Shown here in pieces: positions 10,035-25,355 of a stretch of 64,000 bases of DNA. The notes beneath the pieces are model-generated. The model did no database searches and was not told the DNA's origin. It worked only from the letters and a program-made list of their open reading frames with translations. A program made the position numbers and the translations under genes. The stretch lies in assembly GCA_003956705.1 (NCBI GenBank), contig QZCP01000111.1, forward strand, positions 1-64,000, read 5' to 3'. The stretch's first letter is position 1. Every line of letters starts with the position of its first letter. This DNA is from Brevipalpus yothersi (lineage: Eukaryota > Arthropoda > Arachnida > Trombidiformes > Tenuipalpidae).

Positions 10035-13000
10035 CTATCAATATAAAAATGCAACAAAATTACTACTTGAATAATAAATTCAAAGCACAAACTCAATTCT
10101 TACCTGAACTTCGATATCTGGACGAGGTTGATGCATCATTTTGCATCACTTTACCTCGTACAGCAGCAGCAGCAGTAGAAGTTGCTCCTCTACTTGAATT
10201 CATTTGATCATCATCATCGCTTGATAAACCTTTTCGGAAAGGACTTCGAACTTCTGAACCGGAAGCTTGCAAGGAATCTGATTTATCTGAACCAGTGGTC
10301 AGTAAAGTAAATGAAGCTTTTCGACCTTCTTTCAATGGTATTTGACCTCTACCCATATTGACCGGTGTAACACAACTAGAGTCTGCGCTTGAAGAATACG
10401 AATCTGATGCGGATGCTGAGCTGCTTGATTCACTATTGTCACTACTACTATCATGTGCACCAACAGCTCCTGGTGTTAAGCATGCAGCTTGCCGCTGTTC
10501 ATTTGGTCTTGGCGGTGATTTGGTAAATTGTCTGATTCCTGGATCAGTTGGTGTATCCATACCGCTGGTCTGACTTTTACCATATTCGTTTTCATCTTCA
10601 TCATAATACGCTTGCATCGGCTGTTGGAGAAGCTGATACCTTCGACCATGTTCATAGGCATACAAAAGTTCTTCCTGATTCGAAGATCCAGAGGTTACAC
10701 TCTGAGAATTCATAACTCCGAACAGATAAGTATCACTAGGTCCACCAGCAACACTAACACGACCTGGAAATTATCGAAAAGAACATTAGTTTCGAATATG
10801 ATTGTTTTAATTGTCTCGATTAGTTAGTCAGTTTCAATGTTTATTGCATTGTACTAAAGATCCATCTCCCTACATACCTTTACCATATAATTCTGATGGC
10901 TTATAATCACGAGAAGTTGTCGGAGCACTATCAGCAGCTGCTTTGTACATATAGCCAGGCTCATCAATACGAACACTGAAAGTTTTGAATTCCTCTTCAG
11001 CGGTACGCTTATCGTCAACTGTTAAACGGAATGTTGCATATGGAGTAATTTCATCGTAATCATCTTTCTCAATTTCAGCCATCTGTTTGGTTGGAATTCG
11101 AACTGCAGGCAGTCGACCTTTGACCGGCGATTTGCCAACAAATGATGGAATTGGAGGATTTTTGGCTTCCAATGCCTTGGCTGTTGCTCGTAAAGCTTTC
11201 AACGATGGAGCTCTTTTTATGATACAAGCTTTGTCATTAGATGATTGTGTACTCGAAAGTGATTGATTCTTCTTAAGATCACTATTGGTGGTATCAGTTC
11301 TCATTCCGCCACCACAACCACTTCGTTTCTCATCAAGTCCATCGGTTGAGCTAGGTGCACAACTTATGGAACTCTGTCGCCTATAATGGCCACTACGAGG
11401 TTTTCGAGCCATATTATTGCGATGTCGATTATAGACAATCATACAGACAACAATAAAACAGCCCGATATCATGACTATCATGGAAACCAGAATGGAAATT
11501 ATGGTTGTTGTGTCCAGAACGAGATTTCTCTGGAAACCAGCAGTCAAACTGTACATTTCACTATCCTCTGAGCCCGGTTGAACATCATATTCAGCTGTTT
11601 TCGATGGCTGGACACCTTCTCGAGTGTAGGCAGTGATTCGAATTGAGTATTTTGTTTTTGGCACTAAATTTTTGATCGGAATTGGCTCATCTTCATGTGG
11701 AAAATTTGGTGTGGACACCATTTTCCATGTATGATGAGAGGTTGATCGATATTCGATGATCATCTTGGTGATTGGACATCCATACGATTGGTCCCAGGCA
11801 TTCGGATATATGTGTATGGTAGTATTGCTGATCACTTTGATGATATCCTCTCGTTTTGGCGCTTTCAAATCTAACGGACATAAATGTACAAGATTAACCA
11901 TGGCAAAAGTGAGAGAGAGAGAGAGAGAGAGAGAAGAGTAAGAACAATGATAGTTGAAAGATAGGAGAAAAATTCGATTGCCTTTTCCAAAATGATGATG
12001 ATCATTTGGAGTTCAACACTCTTCTGAAAGTGGAGATGTGAGAATCCATGGACATATGTGATCAATTTGATCAAATGAAGATCTGAATTGATGTCACTTC
12101 TATTAGCTTTCAAAAGATATTGGGACTGAAGTCTTCCATGTATTGTTCTGAGTTATCCTCTCGATTCTTGATAATTGAGTTTCAGTTCTTATAAGCGAAA
12201 AAGTATCGCAATTGATAGCTTCCTCAACTCTGTGGACAAGAGATACAATTGGTCATGTGTCTTCCCATAGTTTCCATTATGTTTGATCCTATCCAATTTA
12301 AGTTTACTATCTACTAGCATCGAGAACAACCTTAGGCTGATTGTACACGAATTTTTCACACACACATAAGGCACACTTATTCTCATCTGTCAAGTCCCTT
12401 TTATTGGTGAGCTTCACTGTCGTAACAGACACATGTATTTTGAGGGTGAAAATTTTTATGTACCATCCAATGAACCTCAAGATTTTCACATTATTTTTAG
12501 AGAACTCAAAATTGAACATCATCATGAAGGTTAAATTCGAAAGGCAATAATAGAGAGGAAGAGAGATGAATGAAAATTGATAGATTTCAATTGACAGCTT
12601 ACCATCGCCTAAGGTTTTGAAGGTGATTGTGTCACTTTTACTGCCAGTTTGTAGGTCAGTAACATGGAGCTTATACATGGTCCCACATAGTAGATTATCG
12701 ATGAGAACTGTATTATTGCCTTCGGGTACATGATAAATCGGCTTTATTTGCCAATCATGAACACCCCAATCGACAACACGATAGCTCACTTCGTAGTCTA
12801 ATATTTGAGGAGAGAGAGAGAGAGAGAGAGAGAAGATCATTATTCCAAAAGTTGATGATAATTAGCGGAATAAGAATGATGTTAAATCAGAGCTACAACG
12901 AATGTTATTGCAAACTGTAAGCAAGATTCATTTATATGAGATTCTTGTTCATTTGTTATTACTCTAGCCATTAATTGAAAGCACAAGAGGAAGCCTGAGG

Positions 13001-16000
13001 CAAATGATACTTGACGAGAACTTTCCAATCAAGATGACGATGATGATGATGGCCAAAACATCTGTATGTGTGTTGAGGCATGGATCATTTCACACCTGAA
13101 GATGATATTGAATCATTTTTTCTTCACACATCATTTCGATGAGAATCCATCATATTATCAATCATCATCATTACCGATCTATATTAATGATACGAACATT
13201 CCGGTCAACTCTCCCATTCAACAGGTGATTAAGCAGATGATTTCTTGATCAAACGCCTGATGTATTTTCTATTATAACTGTCCTGAGTGACATCAAATGA
13301 TTGGAAATCCTCTTGCCTCAAGTTTTCTGATTTCCAAATCAATCATGATGGAATAGCAATACTGATAAAATGAAATTTTTTCCTAGATTCCGAATTTGAA
13401 AAAGTTTCAATTTTTCTGATTATTATGAAACTTTTTTCCATTCTAATTTTACATCATTTCCAAAATTGCCATCCAACTGAATATATTGTCATTGAGCATT
13501 CGTAAATCAATTAATCAAAGTTTATTATGAGAACTCACCTCGAAAAGATGTCGGCTTGTCAGTTATATAGTCTCTGGAGAATAATATTTGGGCAGAAGTG
13601 TGACTGGTTGATATGATATGAACTTTGAGACTCTTATCGGTAGCAAGTACTGAAAAACAAGAAAAATGGGAGGGAGATGAATGAATGAAATAAATTCATT
13701 AATCATGCCCGATAGATCTCAAATCAAAGCCTTTTTCCACAATAAATGGTGGGCTTGAATTGGGTAGAAGAAAGAATCGAATATTACTAACCACTTTCTG
13801 TTAGTATGTGAAGAAAACACGGAAGTTAGAAAAAAGAGAGAGAGGAAGAGAAAGAAAGAGAAACAGAATGGACATGAGATGAGAGAGAAACAATCAAAAG
13901 GGAAACATTGGTGTATTGGTATCAACTAAACGCCTCATTGGTAGTGTTGAAGAATACCATATACACATGGTCTGTGTGTGTGTTCAGGATAAATCATTTG
14001 TCTTACCTCGATCCAAATAATAGGTTACTTGATCAGAGCCAAACTCATTTGATACTTGACATGTGAAATTGCTACTTTCCTCTGGAATCTCTTTTATTAG
14101 TAAGCTTCCATCAACTTGAATGTTGAGATTCTCGATCCTACATGAGGCAAATAGAAATAGTGGTAGCAGTAGTGGTAGTAGTTGTGATGGAAAAAGGAAA
14201 AAGAATTTTCAAAGGATCATGATTTCAGATTGAATCAATGCTTACTGGTCTCGAGACCATGTTCGCTGTATTGGCTCTGATCCTACAGTGTGGCAGCCCA
14301 ACACAAAAGGCAATACTTCCACTCCATTAATAGTGAATGTTTCATTCCATTCCAAAATTCTTGCAGGCGCTAAATGAATAGAAAGTGGGAGAGAGAGAAT
14401 GATAAATATAATTGATGAAACAGGAAGAATTCAGTATTTTAGCCTCAAAGGCATTGGAAAAAGGGAAAAAAGCTGTGAAACATATTTGCATACAATTTGA
14501 AGTTAACTTTTGCAGAATTTCGATTTGAAATCTGATTTTTTGACTTGATCCATGAATGCCTGTTTGTGTGTATCACAAAAGGCTTAGGTTTGATAACAAA
14601 TTCTGTTGCAAATATTCTATCCTCTCGATTTGCGAAAGCATCAAAATCCTGACTACAAAAATTTTCATCCACTGAATTGTCACCACATCAACGATAGAAA
14701 ATGATTATTTGCATGAATTTGCATACATATGAACAATTCATTGTGTAAAAGTGTGAATAGTTGAGCAAACATACACACACATATACACGCTCACACACAA
14801 TGGAAAAATCCAAGGTATTTCATACTCATATAACACACACACACACACACAGCTTTTGTGAAATGAATGAATGAATGAATGAAACAATCTAGTGTATAGT
14901 CAATATATTGTTTACCCAGGTAAACATATCAACTGACCATTATCTGTGGGAATAGCGGTCACTGGACTGGTAGGTGATCCTTCGCCTTTACGTGTGAAAG
15001 CTGATACCCATACTTCATAGGCAATTGAGCTGCGAAGACTGGTGATCTTATACTGTGGAGCTGGTTCAGTCCATCGATTTCGAGATGCCAACATATTTGC
15101 TCTACTTTTGGGTACGGTAACGGATGATCGTGTTCGATTATTGTTCAATTCACGCCAATAGACAGCATATTTTGTTATGATACCATTTCGATCCACAGGA
15201 TCTTTCCATGTCACTATGGCACTATCAGATGATGCAATCATCAGCTTGATCGCTGCTGGCGATCCAGGAACTAGAGAATAAGATAGATAGAGAAAAGCAG
15301 ATAAAGAATATGCTGAATAAGTATTTATTCAAATAAGCGATAGAAGCATTTGACTTGAAAGCTAAGCAGAGCATTTTCATTTCATAAGAAGGGTATCAGC
15401 AGTAAAGATGAGAATACCAAGATAGGAATCATTTCACACCACAAAACCTTGTCAAGGAGGAACAACTCAGCTTTTGACTAATCAATTTTTTGCTCAACCA
15501 AAAACTCAGCTTTTCATGTCTTTTTAAGATTCGAGTATACTGATTTTGAATTGAGAAAGTTTTCAGTCAGTTGAAATATGAAGCAAGGAACATATCCTTG
15601 GAAACTACTACTTTGGAACGGAACGTCTTTAGAATTCATTTAATTCTAAGCTCTCTCACAATCAGGTCAGAATCAGAGTGAGTGAGATGGCGATAATTTT
15701 TTAGTTAACAAAGAACATTATTAACCTTTAAAAGAGCATGGGAGATGGGATTTAGCAAAGAGTATGAACCACTCAGTTTCAGAGTAGAGCTCCAGAAAAT
15801 GAATATACGTATGTATGTGTATGTATGTTATGTATTTACCGATGATGAGAAATACGTAATACTGTTGATTGTACAAGATAAATTTCCTCTAACATTTAAT
15901 TCTACCTGTCAATTTATCATGAGGTGTAAAATACCATTTTGTCATGCTGGCTATCAGAAGCCAAAATGTTTCATGAACAAATCTAATGGCCACAATTAAG

Positions 16001-19000
16001 GCACTTTAACGATTGAGCACTAACAAGACCTGAAATGGGAAGTATAATATTCTAGCAAAAATGAATCAAATATTCTCCAAGTTCTCTTTGAGTAAAAGGA
16101 TAGATAAGATTGTGAAGTCCTATTCCTTCACACACTCAGAGAATGTACTTTCAAACTTATCCAATCGTATCGAGTAAGCAGATATTTATATACACTTTGT
16201 GTACTTCATGGTCTGACTATACACTTCATTGAATGTTCAAGAAGATGAGCATCAGAACCAAGCATCATGACACAACCAGCTTTCACGGATCTTCACTTTT
16301 CTCTTTCTCTAAGGATTATCTGATACACTATGCCACTATGCTCACAACAGCATTCAAGTGATGAGAATAGAGAAAGATGACCCTTTTTCTGACTGCTTGT
16401 TCCGTATTTTCCGCTCATATGCTTTCGCACCAATTTTTATCCAATAGACCATGAGTAAATGTAAGATCCAATGTCCAATCTTTCGTCTACCCAATAATCT
16501 GATACCTCTCTCTCTCACTGGGTGATCAGAATTCTGAAAAGATTCTGGCCAAATTCACTTTCTAGTGTATTCTTCAGGAGAGAGAAGAAGAAGAAGTTTT
16601 GACGTCGAATACTTCCAACATTCTAAACATATTCCCACACATATACACACACAATCTGAGAGTGAAAGAGTGGAAGAGAAAAGAAAAGCTTGGAAATATA
16701 TGAGAAACCCATGCTCTTTGTTGTTCCATAATAGAGACACTGTTTGGTGTTCCAGTGAACACAATAGTGGATGTGTGTATGTGTATGTGTATCGAAAATT
16801 AAAAATTCTGATCACTTACTATCGTCTGCTGTTCGACAATAGATGGGCTTGGATCCAGTTCCTTCACCTTTTCGAGTGAATGGCACCACTTCAATACTGT
16901 AGTTGGTAAATTGGACTAGATCTTTGAGAATGTGCTCTGTGGCTGAAGTTGATTCTTTTCTCATTCGAAGAACATCGCCTGGGAGAAGTAAAAATGATGA
17001 AGATGAAGAATGATTATTATTATTACTATTCCATTGGAAAAGTGTGATGATCATCATCATCGAGACACCAAGCAAAAGATGAAGATAGACATGTGAAGAG
17101 AAAGTTCTGAGATAGATGAGAAAGAAGGAATACCAATGATGCCATGAAAGGAGTAGGAATGAATGAATAAGAATTACTGAGCATTGTCAGACAAATATGG
17201 GAAGAATCAAAATTTGAGTTAGAATTTTTGATGACAAACTGGTGTAAAGAGAATACATAATTTTCTTTACTATTGAAATCGAGACATTTCCGTTCTCTTT
17301 TAGAAAGAAGCATTCTTGCGTTCAACTGAGCTTAGTAATTGTGTACAAATAGAACATTTCTAATATTCTTATACATTCATTTTTCCTGAGTTTATAACTT
17401 ATACTTCATCTCTTCTTCTTGCTAATTAAGTTTCTACTCTTCTCATTTTCGATTCAGTCGATTTGAAAAGACATTAGCTATTTAGATTGTATATTTTGCA
17501 TGTAAGAAGGTGAGAGAATGAAATTATTCACAAAATTATACAAATGGAGACAAGCGTAAGATGATCTCATTAATATGCCTACTATCTGTTAACTTCCATT
17601 TTTCGAAATGAATCAAAAATTCATTCTGACTGTACATTTGATAGGATGTGTAAGTTCATCCAAGAATTCTTTCCACAATGAACTCTAAACAACTCTCATT
17701 AACTATTGTATTATTAAGCTCAATGGAATGTGGAATCTTTTTACAAAAAGTTATATCCACCTAATCTTCGCTTAACTTCAATCTAGTCTCGTAATATACA
17801 TATACGTAATGTACTAAGAATTCTTTCTCTCCTTCCTGTTGCCATATTGAGATCCAAAATCATAGTACGAGAAGGGAAAACGTGCAAAACAAGTGAAACA
17901 AAGGAAATAACAGTCAAGACTAAAACACACACACACATATAGGACAATAAACATCGCTTGTAAGCATAGAATAACGGTGAATATTCTAATATATTGGCCA
18001 AAGATCATTTCAGTATTGGGAAGAAAAATTTTGCAAAGCAAAGTCGACATATATCTTCCAATAGCTTTTTCACGATCACACATACACACACAAAAATATA
18101 GTGCCATCAATGTCGAAAAAATTACCCCCAAGTGGCCGATAGATCACTTTGTAGCCTCTGAGAAGACCATTGATGGTGGATGGAGGTGGAGGTTCCCATG
18201 TAATCGATATGCTTCGAGAGGATAAAGTTGAACATGATACAGAGCCAGGTTCTTTGCTGGGAACTAGAGAAAGAGGAAGAAAAAGAGTGTGAATAAGTTT
18301 GCGATATTCTCTTCTTCAGTTAAGATGTTCAAGTATAGTTCAGGTATAATATGGTAGTGAAGTATAGATAGAAAAACGCAAGAGAAGACAAATTATGGTT
18401 GAATGGCCTTATTTTCGCATAAATTTCAGTGCCCATATCAGAACAAATCAGAAGGAGAAGATTGTGAGAATAAATAAAGTTACGACAGAAAATCTCAAAG
18501 GAATCGGGAGAAAGTGATGGCTAGTTATTGAGGAGGTATTTGGAAGGTACTCAGCAAACTTTGAAAGAATGAGATCCATAAAATCTTGATAAACAATATT
18601 TTATCATGATATTATCAACTATCATATTGATCACAAAGCAAGTGAAACATTTTAACCATCGAAAGATGTAAAAATCAATCAATAATATCAAAGTAATTGA
18701 CAGATGTTGAGGTCAGATTTTTTCTATCAAATTGAGCAAGTAATTTGTCAAAAACATTCCAATAAACTACTGGAGAGAAGGATGATTGAAGATGTACTTT
18801 TTGCGGTTTACTCGACAAATAAGCTCTTCAACTAATATATAACAGACAAGACAAGCAATTTTAGGGAAAGACTGACATGTGTTCTAGGGGACCAAAAATG
18901 TGAAACTCAAGATGATATAATTTGAAAACTCATCAAGTTCTCTGCTGGAATCCTACGGATGTTGACGGTAATGAGCATCTTTAATCGTCTAATAAAGAAA

Positions 19001-19405
19001 GGAGGGAAGTGAATTACTATGGTCAACAAAATGTAAGTTGAATATGAATTCATTTAATGATCGTCTTTTACTAGCCATATGCAGTGATGTGTCCATGCAT
19101 CACCGATGAATAGTTGAAGCTAGAAACTGAAATGTATTCCACAGAAATTTATTGCCAAAAAATTGGCTTCCACATCTGATTCATTTCTAACATGATGATG
19201 ATTTTTGTAAAGAGTAATAATGATCACAACTCTCTTATTGCCTTGAAGTGATGACATGGTGTGCAAGAAAAATGACCATGCATCATGACCATAAATAGAA
19301 GTAGCATCAGCAAGTAACTCGTTGATACCAATTGGCCAGCATCAATTCCCATGTACCAATGGAATACTAGTGGAATTATTGCACATCAACATTTTCTTTC
19401 GTGAT

Positions 19406-19440
<35 letters not shown>

Positions 19441-21012
19441 TCTCTCCCTCTCTCTCTCTCCCTCTCTCTTTCTTTTCCTGACTCTTTCCCTCTTCGAGAT
19501 CACTCACAACATTGAAGCAATGCAATATAGCAATATATACACAACCACTGACTATTGGATGCACTTCATAGTAATTAGCTCAGCTTCTGCTAAGTTTTCT
19601 TTCCCTCTCAAGTTTGGTCACCAAATTTCGGAAGGAACCAGCATCATTTTCAGTGTGCCCATGATATACTATAAAAGAGTGCATCTTGATGGAAATGAAA
19701 TTGCTTTTGTGTTATTTTGAGAGAGAAGAAGAGAGATAGAGGAGATATGTTTACGGAAGTTGGCGAAAAATACTCAGTCTGATGGTGTGAAAATTTCATG
19801 AGCTTGTGTATGTGAGTGGTTTTGCTCATTTTACCTCAAAGATTCAACTGTAAAGTGTGAAATGAACGGTAAAATTGGTGATACTCAATGTTGGGTTGGA
19901 AACTTTTTTCCGGACTACGTTAAGTGAGCTTAGCCAAAGATCATGATGAGTATACACACATGCAGGGAGATAGAAAGATAGGTTGATAGAAACACACACA
20001 TGATGTTTCCAATTTTCTGTTTTCTCATTCTGGGTAAGCTTCGATCAGAATTCAATTATCTGATGATGGCCTAGTGGAGAAGATGGAGAGCAGAAAGATT
20101 GAAGAGAGAGAGAGAGATGAGATGAGAGACGAATAGACGAGTGGACATCAGATCAAGACTCGAAAGTTCTCTCTCCTCTGATCATAGATAGAGAGCAAGG
20201 AATAACCACTAGTGCCACTTTATCATTCTGACAGGATGGAAGAATCTTTTCGAAGAATATATGTACACATACACAGACTGATGATAAAAGTGTATATGAG
20301 ACTCGAATTAGGTTAAGAAGTAGGCAAGATCGATATCTTCTAGGTGAATGGCAAGAGTTCATAATGACTAGTAGTGATGGTAGTACTACAGCTAGCTAGT
20401 GACCAACGACTATTTGAGGTGGAAAAAAGAGGGTACACAGTGAAATGTGTACGTGATGCGAATAAGGCATTCACCGAAAAGCATGTATAAACGATAACAA
20501 TCATAATAAAAGTATAAAAGTGATAAAAAAATCATGATCAACAAAAGTAGAATGGAGAAGGAGAGAGGGAGAGAGAGGCTGATAAAGTAACGGGAATAAG
20601 GTCTCACCATCTTCGAGAGTGGTAACTGAGATTGGATCAGAACGAGGTCCAGCACCAATGGAATTGTAAACTTGAATAATAATATCATAGCTAGTGAAAG
20701 GCTTCAGTGATGATAGAATAACTTGATGCTCATATTTGTTCGCTTGATCATCACCAATCTCCAGTGTCTTGTAAAGATATTGCTCATCTGATCCAGATAT
20801 TCTGTAGCCAATGTAGTAGCCTTTCAGTAAACCATTCCATAATTTACGATCAGGTGGCTAGTGGAAAAAAAAGATGGAAGAATATAAAAATTTTCCTCAA
20901 ACTCAGTAAAATTTACACAATATAGATTTTGGAATAAAGTTGAGAGTAAATTAGATTTCAAACAAGCCCAGACTCTATGTGTGTATATATTCTCATGGAA
21001 TTCATTCTACAA

Positions 21013-21064
<52 letters not shown>

Positions 21065-21631
21065 GTCTATGTATTGAATTCATTACACTTTGTACTTCTA
21101 TCCGTTATACAATGGAGAGCACTTAACCAGTGAGGCTCTTGCTTTTTCTCAATTTATTGCCTCTCCAGAGTATATATAAGCGAAAAGTGTATGTGTATAA
21201 GGAATGGATATACACATCTACACATTATGGTGAAAGTTGTGGAAGTACTCCACGCACATACATGCACACCATAACTTTTGTTCATGGAAAAAAATGATGA
21301 TGATAAGAAATGACTCACATTCCATGTCACTTTAACCGAACGAGAATCCATGGACTCGCCTTTCAAGTTTAATGGCGGTCCTTCCGGTACTGTCAAGTGT
21401 ATACCATGAGGTAAAGGCCCCAGGAAAATTGGATATGGAAGAGAATAAGAAAGAAAGAGGATAAGTGTAAACAAAAGAGTTCATTGAGATAGTCTATGTG
21501 TAAAATTTGTTTGTGTCTGTGGAATCAAATGTTCTTCAGGCATAAGAATGGGAAAAATATGGAATATGATAGTCACATCTTGGATGAACCATAGATGAGT
21601 GAGCAAATTTTCCCTATGTGTGATTAAGTTC

Positions 21632-21677
<46 letters not shown>

Positions 21678-24600
21678 TATCAAAATTTTGATCCAAAAAT
21701 GAATGAGTATGAGACAAAGAGGATCAAATTTGGTACCAAATTGTGGGAACGTGAGTACATGTATTGTAGATTGAGCATGAAAAATAAACAAATATTGTGG
21801 AAGAGGAATGTGGAAAATAACGGTTCATCCTGTGTTACCTTGCTCTTCCGTTTTGAATTCTACTGTATTGCTTGCTTTACTTAATCCAACATCATTTTCC
21901 GCTTTCACAGAGCAAACATAGGCTGTTGATGGTCTTAAATCACGAACCACATGAGATTGTCCCTCTTCAGGTGACATTTTACCAGCGTTTTTAGTTAATT
22001 TATCAACGCTCACATTTAAACGTCCAAATGATGAGAATTCTGGTGCTACAATCAGAAATATTTGCCGGTTAATTCATAGTTCAGAGAAGGAAAACTAAGT
22101 ATCAAATGATACTGGATTTTGTTCAACTTACAGGAATAATCTTTTGGATGACAAGTAATCCAGAATCTATTGATATCGCTGTTGCCATTGAAAGACTGGG
22201 ACCATGAAAGTTTAGCCTCTCGACTTCGATAATGGAGTACTTTAAAATTTTTCGGCGATTCTGGTGGCTCTTGAACTATCAATCGTATATTGGTCTCATC
22301 TTTACCATAAGCATTGGTCACAAGGCACGTGAATAGAGCTGAATCTCGACGTCGAGCAGATTCAATTCGTAAAGTGGATAACATTCGATTAGGCCATGTT
22401 TCATTGCGGATCACAAAACGATCTTTCATCTCGATAGGCTGTTTATCCAGAAACCATTCGATTTCCATTGGACTATCACCTCTAGCATCACATTCCAGCT
22501 CAATATCATCAGACAGACGGACATTTTCACTCATGAATTTAGTCATGAATATTGGAGGAGCTAGAAAAGTAGTGGAAAAGAAGAGAAGCCAGATAAGACA
22601 TTCTGAATTCATTTCAGACAACATAATCTCTTTCTTGCTGAATTCTTGCCAATATCAGCCAGACTCTCAAGGACTCTCCCTGTTAAGATATTTTGTTAGT
22701 CCTTGATACAGTTCACGGTCAAGAGGGTTATCTTATACTGGAATAAATTGTATGGACATCTCAAGACAATTGATTGCTATATAAGTTGATGAAAAGTTGA
22801 GCAAGAAGGAATAGAAGCGCTTGAATTCTGATCAGGGTAAGAATGGAGAAGATATTGGATCAGATAAATCGATAAAAAATCGAAAGTAAGCCTGGCCTGA
22901 ACACAACGATTGTGTAAAGTCAAAAAATTTGTGAATTTGTAAGAATTTTTCTCACTCTATGCAATCCAACCAGAATTTGTGAGCTCATTATTCATCAACA
23001 TGGAACTCAAGATCCCTCTGAGGAGCTGTTACCTTTCGTTCAGATCAATGAATTAGCATGATAGAGTAGAAGAGAAGTGATTCTGGAGAGTAAAGATTTC
23101 TGAGGTCTCCATGAAAGCTTTTGAGAAGGTGTCAAGTCAATTTATTTGTACTATCAAGAATTTCCTTCTCAAAATTAAACGAACAAAACACTTCTGCAGT
23201 GTTCACTCCTATTCAGAACTCTATTATACGATCGATTGTCAATTCATGCTCTGATCATCAGATGAGTTGATGTTCCAAATTCAAATGAATGAATGATTAA
23301 AGTAATCGAAAGCAACTCTTCCACCACTTATCAAAGCCACAAGTAGAGAATAACAGTATATGTATTTCGATAGTCAGACTCCATGAGGAATATGACGAAT
23401 AAGAACATTCAAAGGAGCAAATCACGCAAAGATTCGTAGGACTGAGTGTTTCTTCTCCATTCTTTTGGTCTGTTTTTCCCCTTCTTTTTGGAACCTTCTA
23501 ACTTGAGAAAGAATTTGGAAGCTTTAAAGTGAAAAAAGAAGAATTTCTCTCTCTCTCTCTTCTTTTCTCCTTACTCAGTCGCTATAGAAGTGGCGATGAG
23601 AAGAATTTAAAGTAGATCCCAAAAACGAGAGAAGAAAAAGAAGAAAAAAAGAGGAAAAAAGTAGAAAAGGGCATGTGAACATGATAAAAGAAGAGAAAAA
23701 GGAAGAAAATGAATGCCTCTTTGGAATCTGAGGCTAAACAGTGAGAATCTCTTTTTCTGCTTCTTCTTCAAATGTCGTTGCTCTAATCGATTTTTTTCTC
23801 TAACTTGAAGACTACAAGGAATAACTTGAGAAGAAATTGAATATTATATTCCTTAAATATGATATTTTCAAGTTTAAAATTACTCTCATTCTAATTGAAG
23901 CTATTGCAATTCTCTCATATCTGATTCGGAGTGTTTATAATAGTTCCCAGAATTGATCAGGCCTGTATATACATTCAATCCTCAGAGAGCTCCAAGTCTG
24001 TTTCCAAAATCTTTAAAATAGTCTATGGTATGCTATGCTCAAGAATACTACCCGAAGCAAGATGTTAGCCAGTAACAGTTATTCTGGTCACTCACACAGA
24101 TGAGGCAACTCTGATCAAATCTTCGAATATGGATGTTGAGCTCAAAAATATTGCTCTTACTAGCATCAACAAAATCGATTCTGGCAATGCTGACGGCCAA
24201 AGCGAATTCAATTACACCTTCGAGATAGTGGAAGGACCATAAGTTAACAAAAGTTGAAATTAGTGGAATGGTCAAACATTTGCACAATTTCAAGTCAAAC
24301 AACACACAGTGCATGAAGATTTCCGAGTTCAATCATGTAGAAATTTTCAATTCTATGTGGACTCACGGAGAAGCCTCTTGACCGTTCAAATCTAATGCCT
24401 TCTGGGAGCTTATGATGAGAAGGGGGGTCACTTTGAAAAGAAATTTGTGAAGACTATTTCAAGAATAAATCCCATTGGATGAGATGCTAGAGTTCAAAAA
24501 TCATGGACATAAACCATGAGATTCGAGATTGAAGTGTTCGAAATATTCTGAATTTCCTGAAGAAAAGGAGTGAAAAGATGACTGTATTAGTAGCCAAGAT

Positions 24601-25282
24601 AAACATCACTTTGACATTTCAAGTGTGGCATTATTTGAACAGAAAAGAGAGCATGTTCAATTCAGAATGAGATCAATTTGAATCTTTCTGTACTCCAGAA
24701 GAGAAATACGATGACCGGTAGCAGGAAGAGAGAGAGAGAGAGAGAGAAGAGATAAATTCAGAGAAATCGATATGGAATTTCCTATGCTTTAAACTATTAG
24801 AATTTCAAAAATTGATGCCCAAGAGCAATATATATATATGTTGAAATATGTTGAAAATGATGGCTCTCTCGAATTGGTGTTTGGATTTTGGCCCAATATT
24901 ATGAGCAAAATGGAACAAATCATGATTTCCTCATCGAATTTGAGTGTACAGAAATATGAGAATTTGTTTGCTTCGAAATGGATATTTTCATCATCATTAT
25001 CATGAGTCTAATCAAAATGCACAGAGATGTATACTTTTAAAAGGTATAAGATGTTCAATGATTGGCCCTATTGTTATTTGATATTTTTCGGCTCATTACC
25101 CAAATGTGTACTATTCAGAATTTATTCAGATTAAATTCCAAAATATTCATGCAAAAAGTAAGTTTCCTCTTTCTCTCTCCCTCCCATACTATTCCAATCT
25201 AGCCTCGAGAGAGAGAGAGACGGCTTGAAAAGTCTGGCAATGCGAATAGATGAAAAGAAATGAAACTCCAGGCACTAGCATC

Positions 25283-25355
<73 letters not shown>

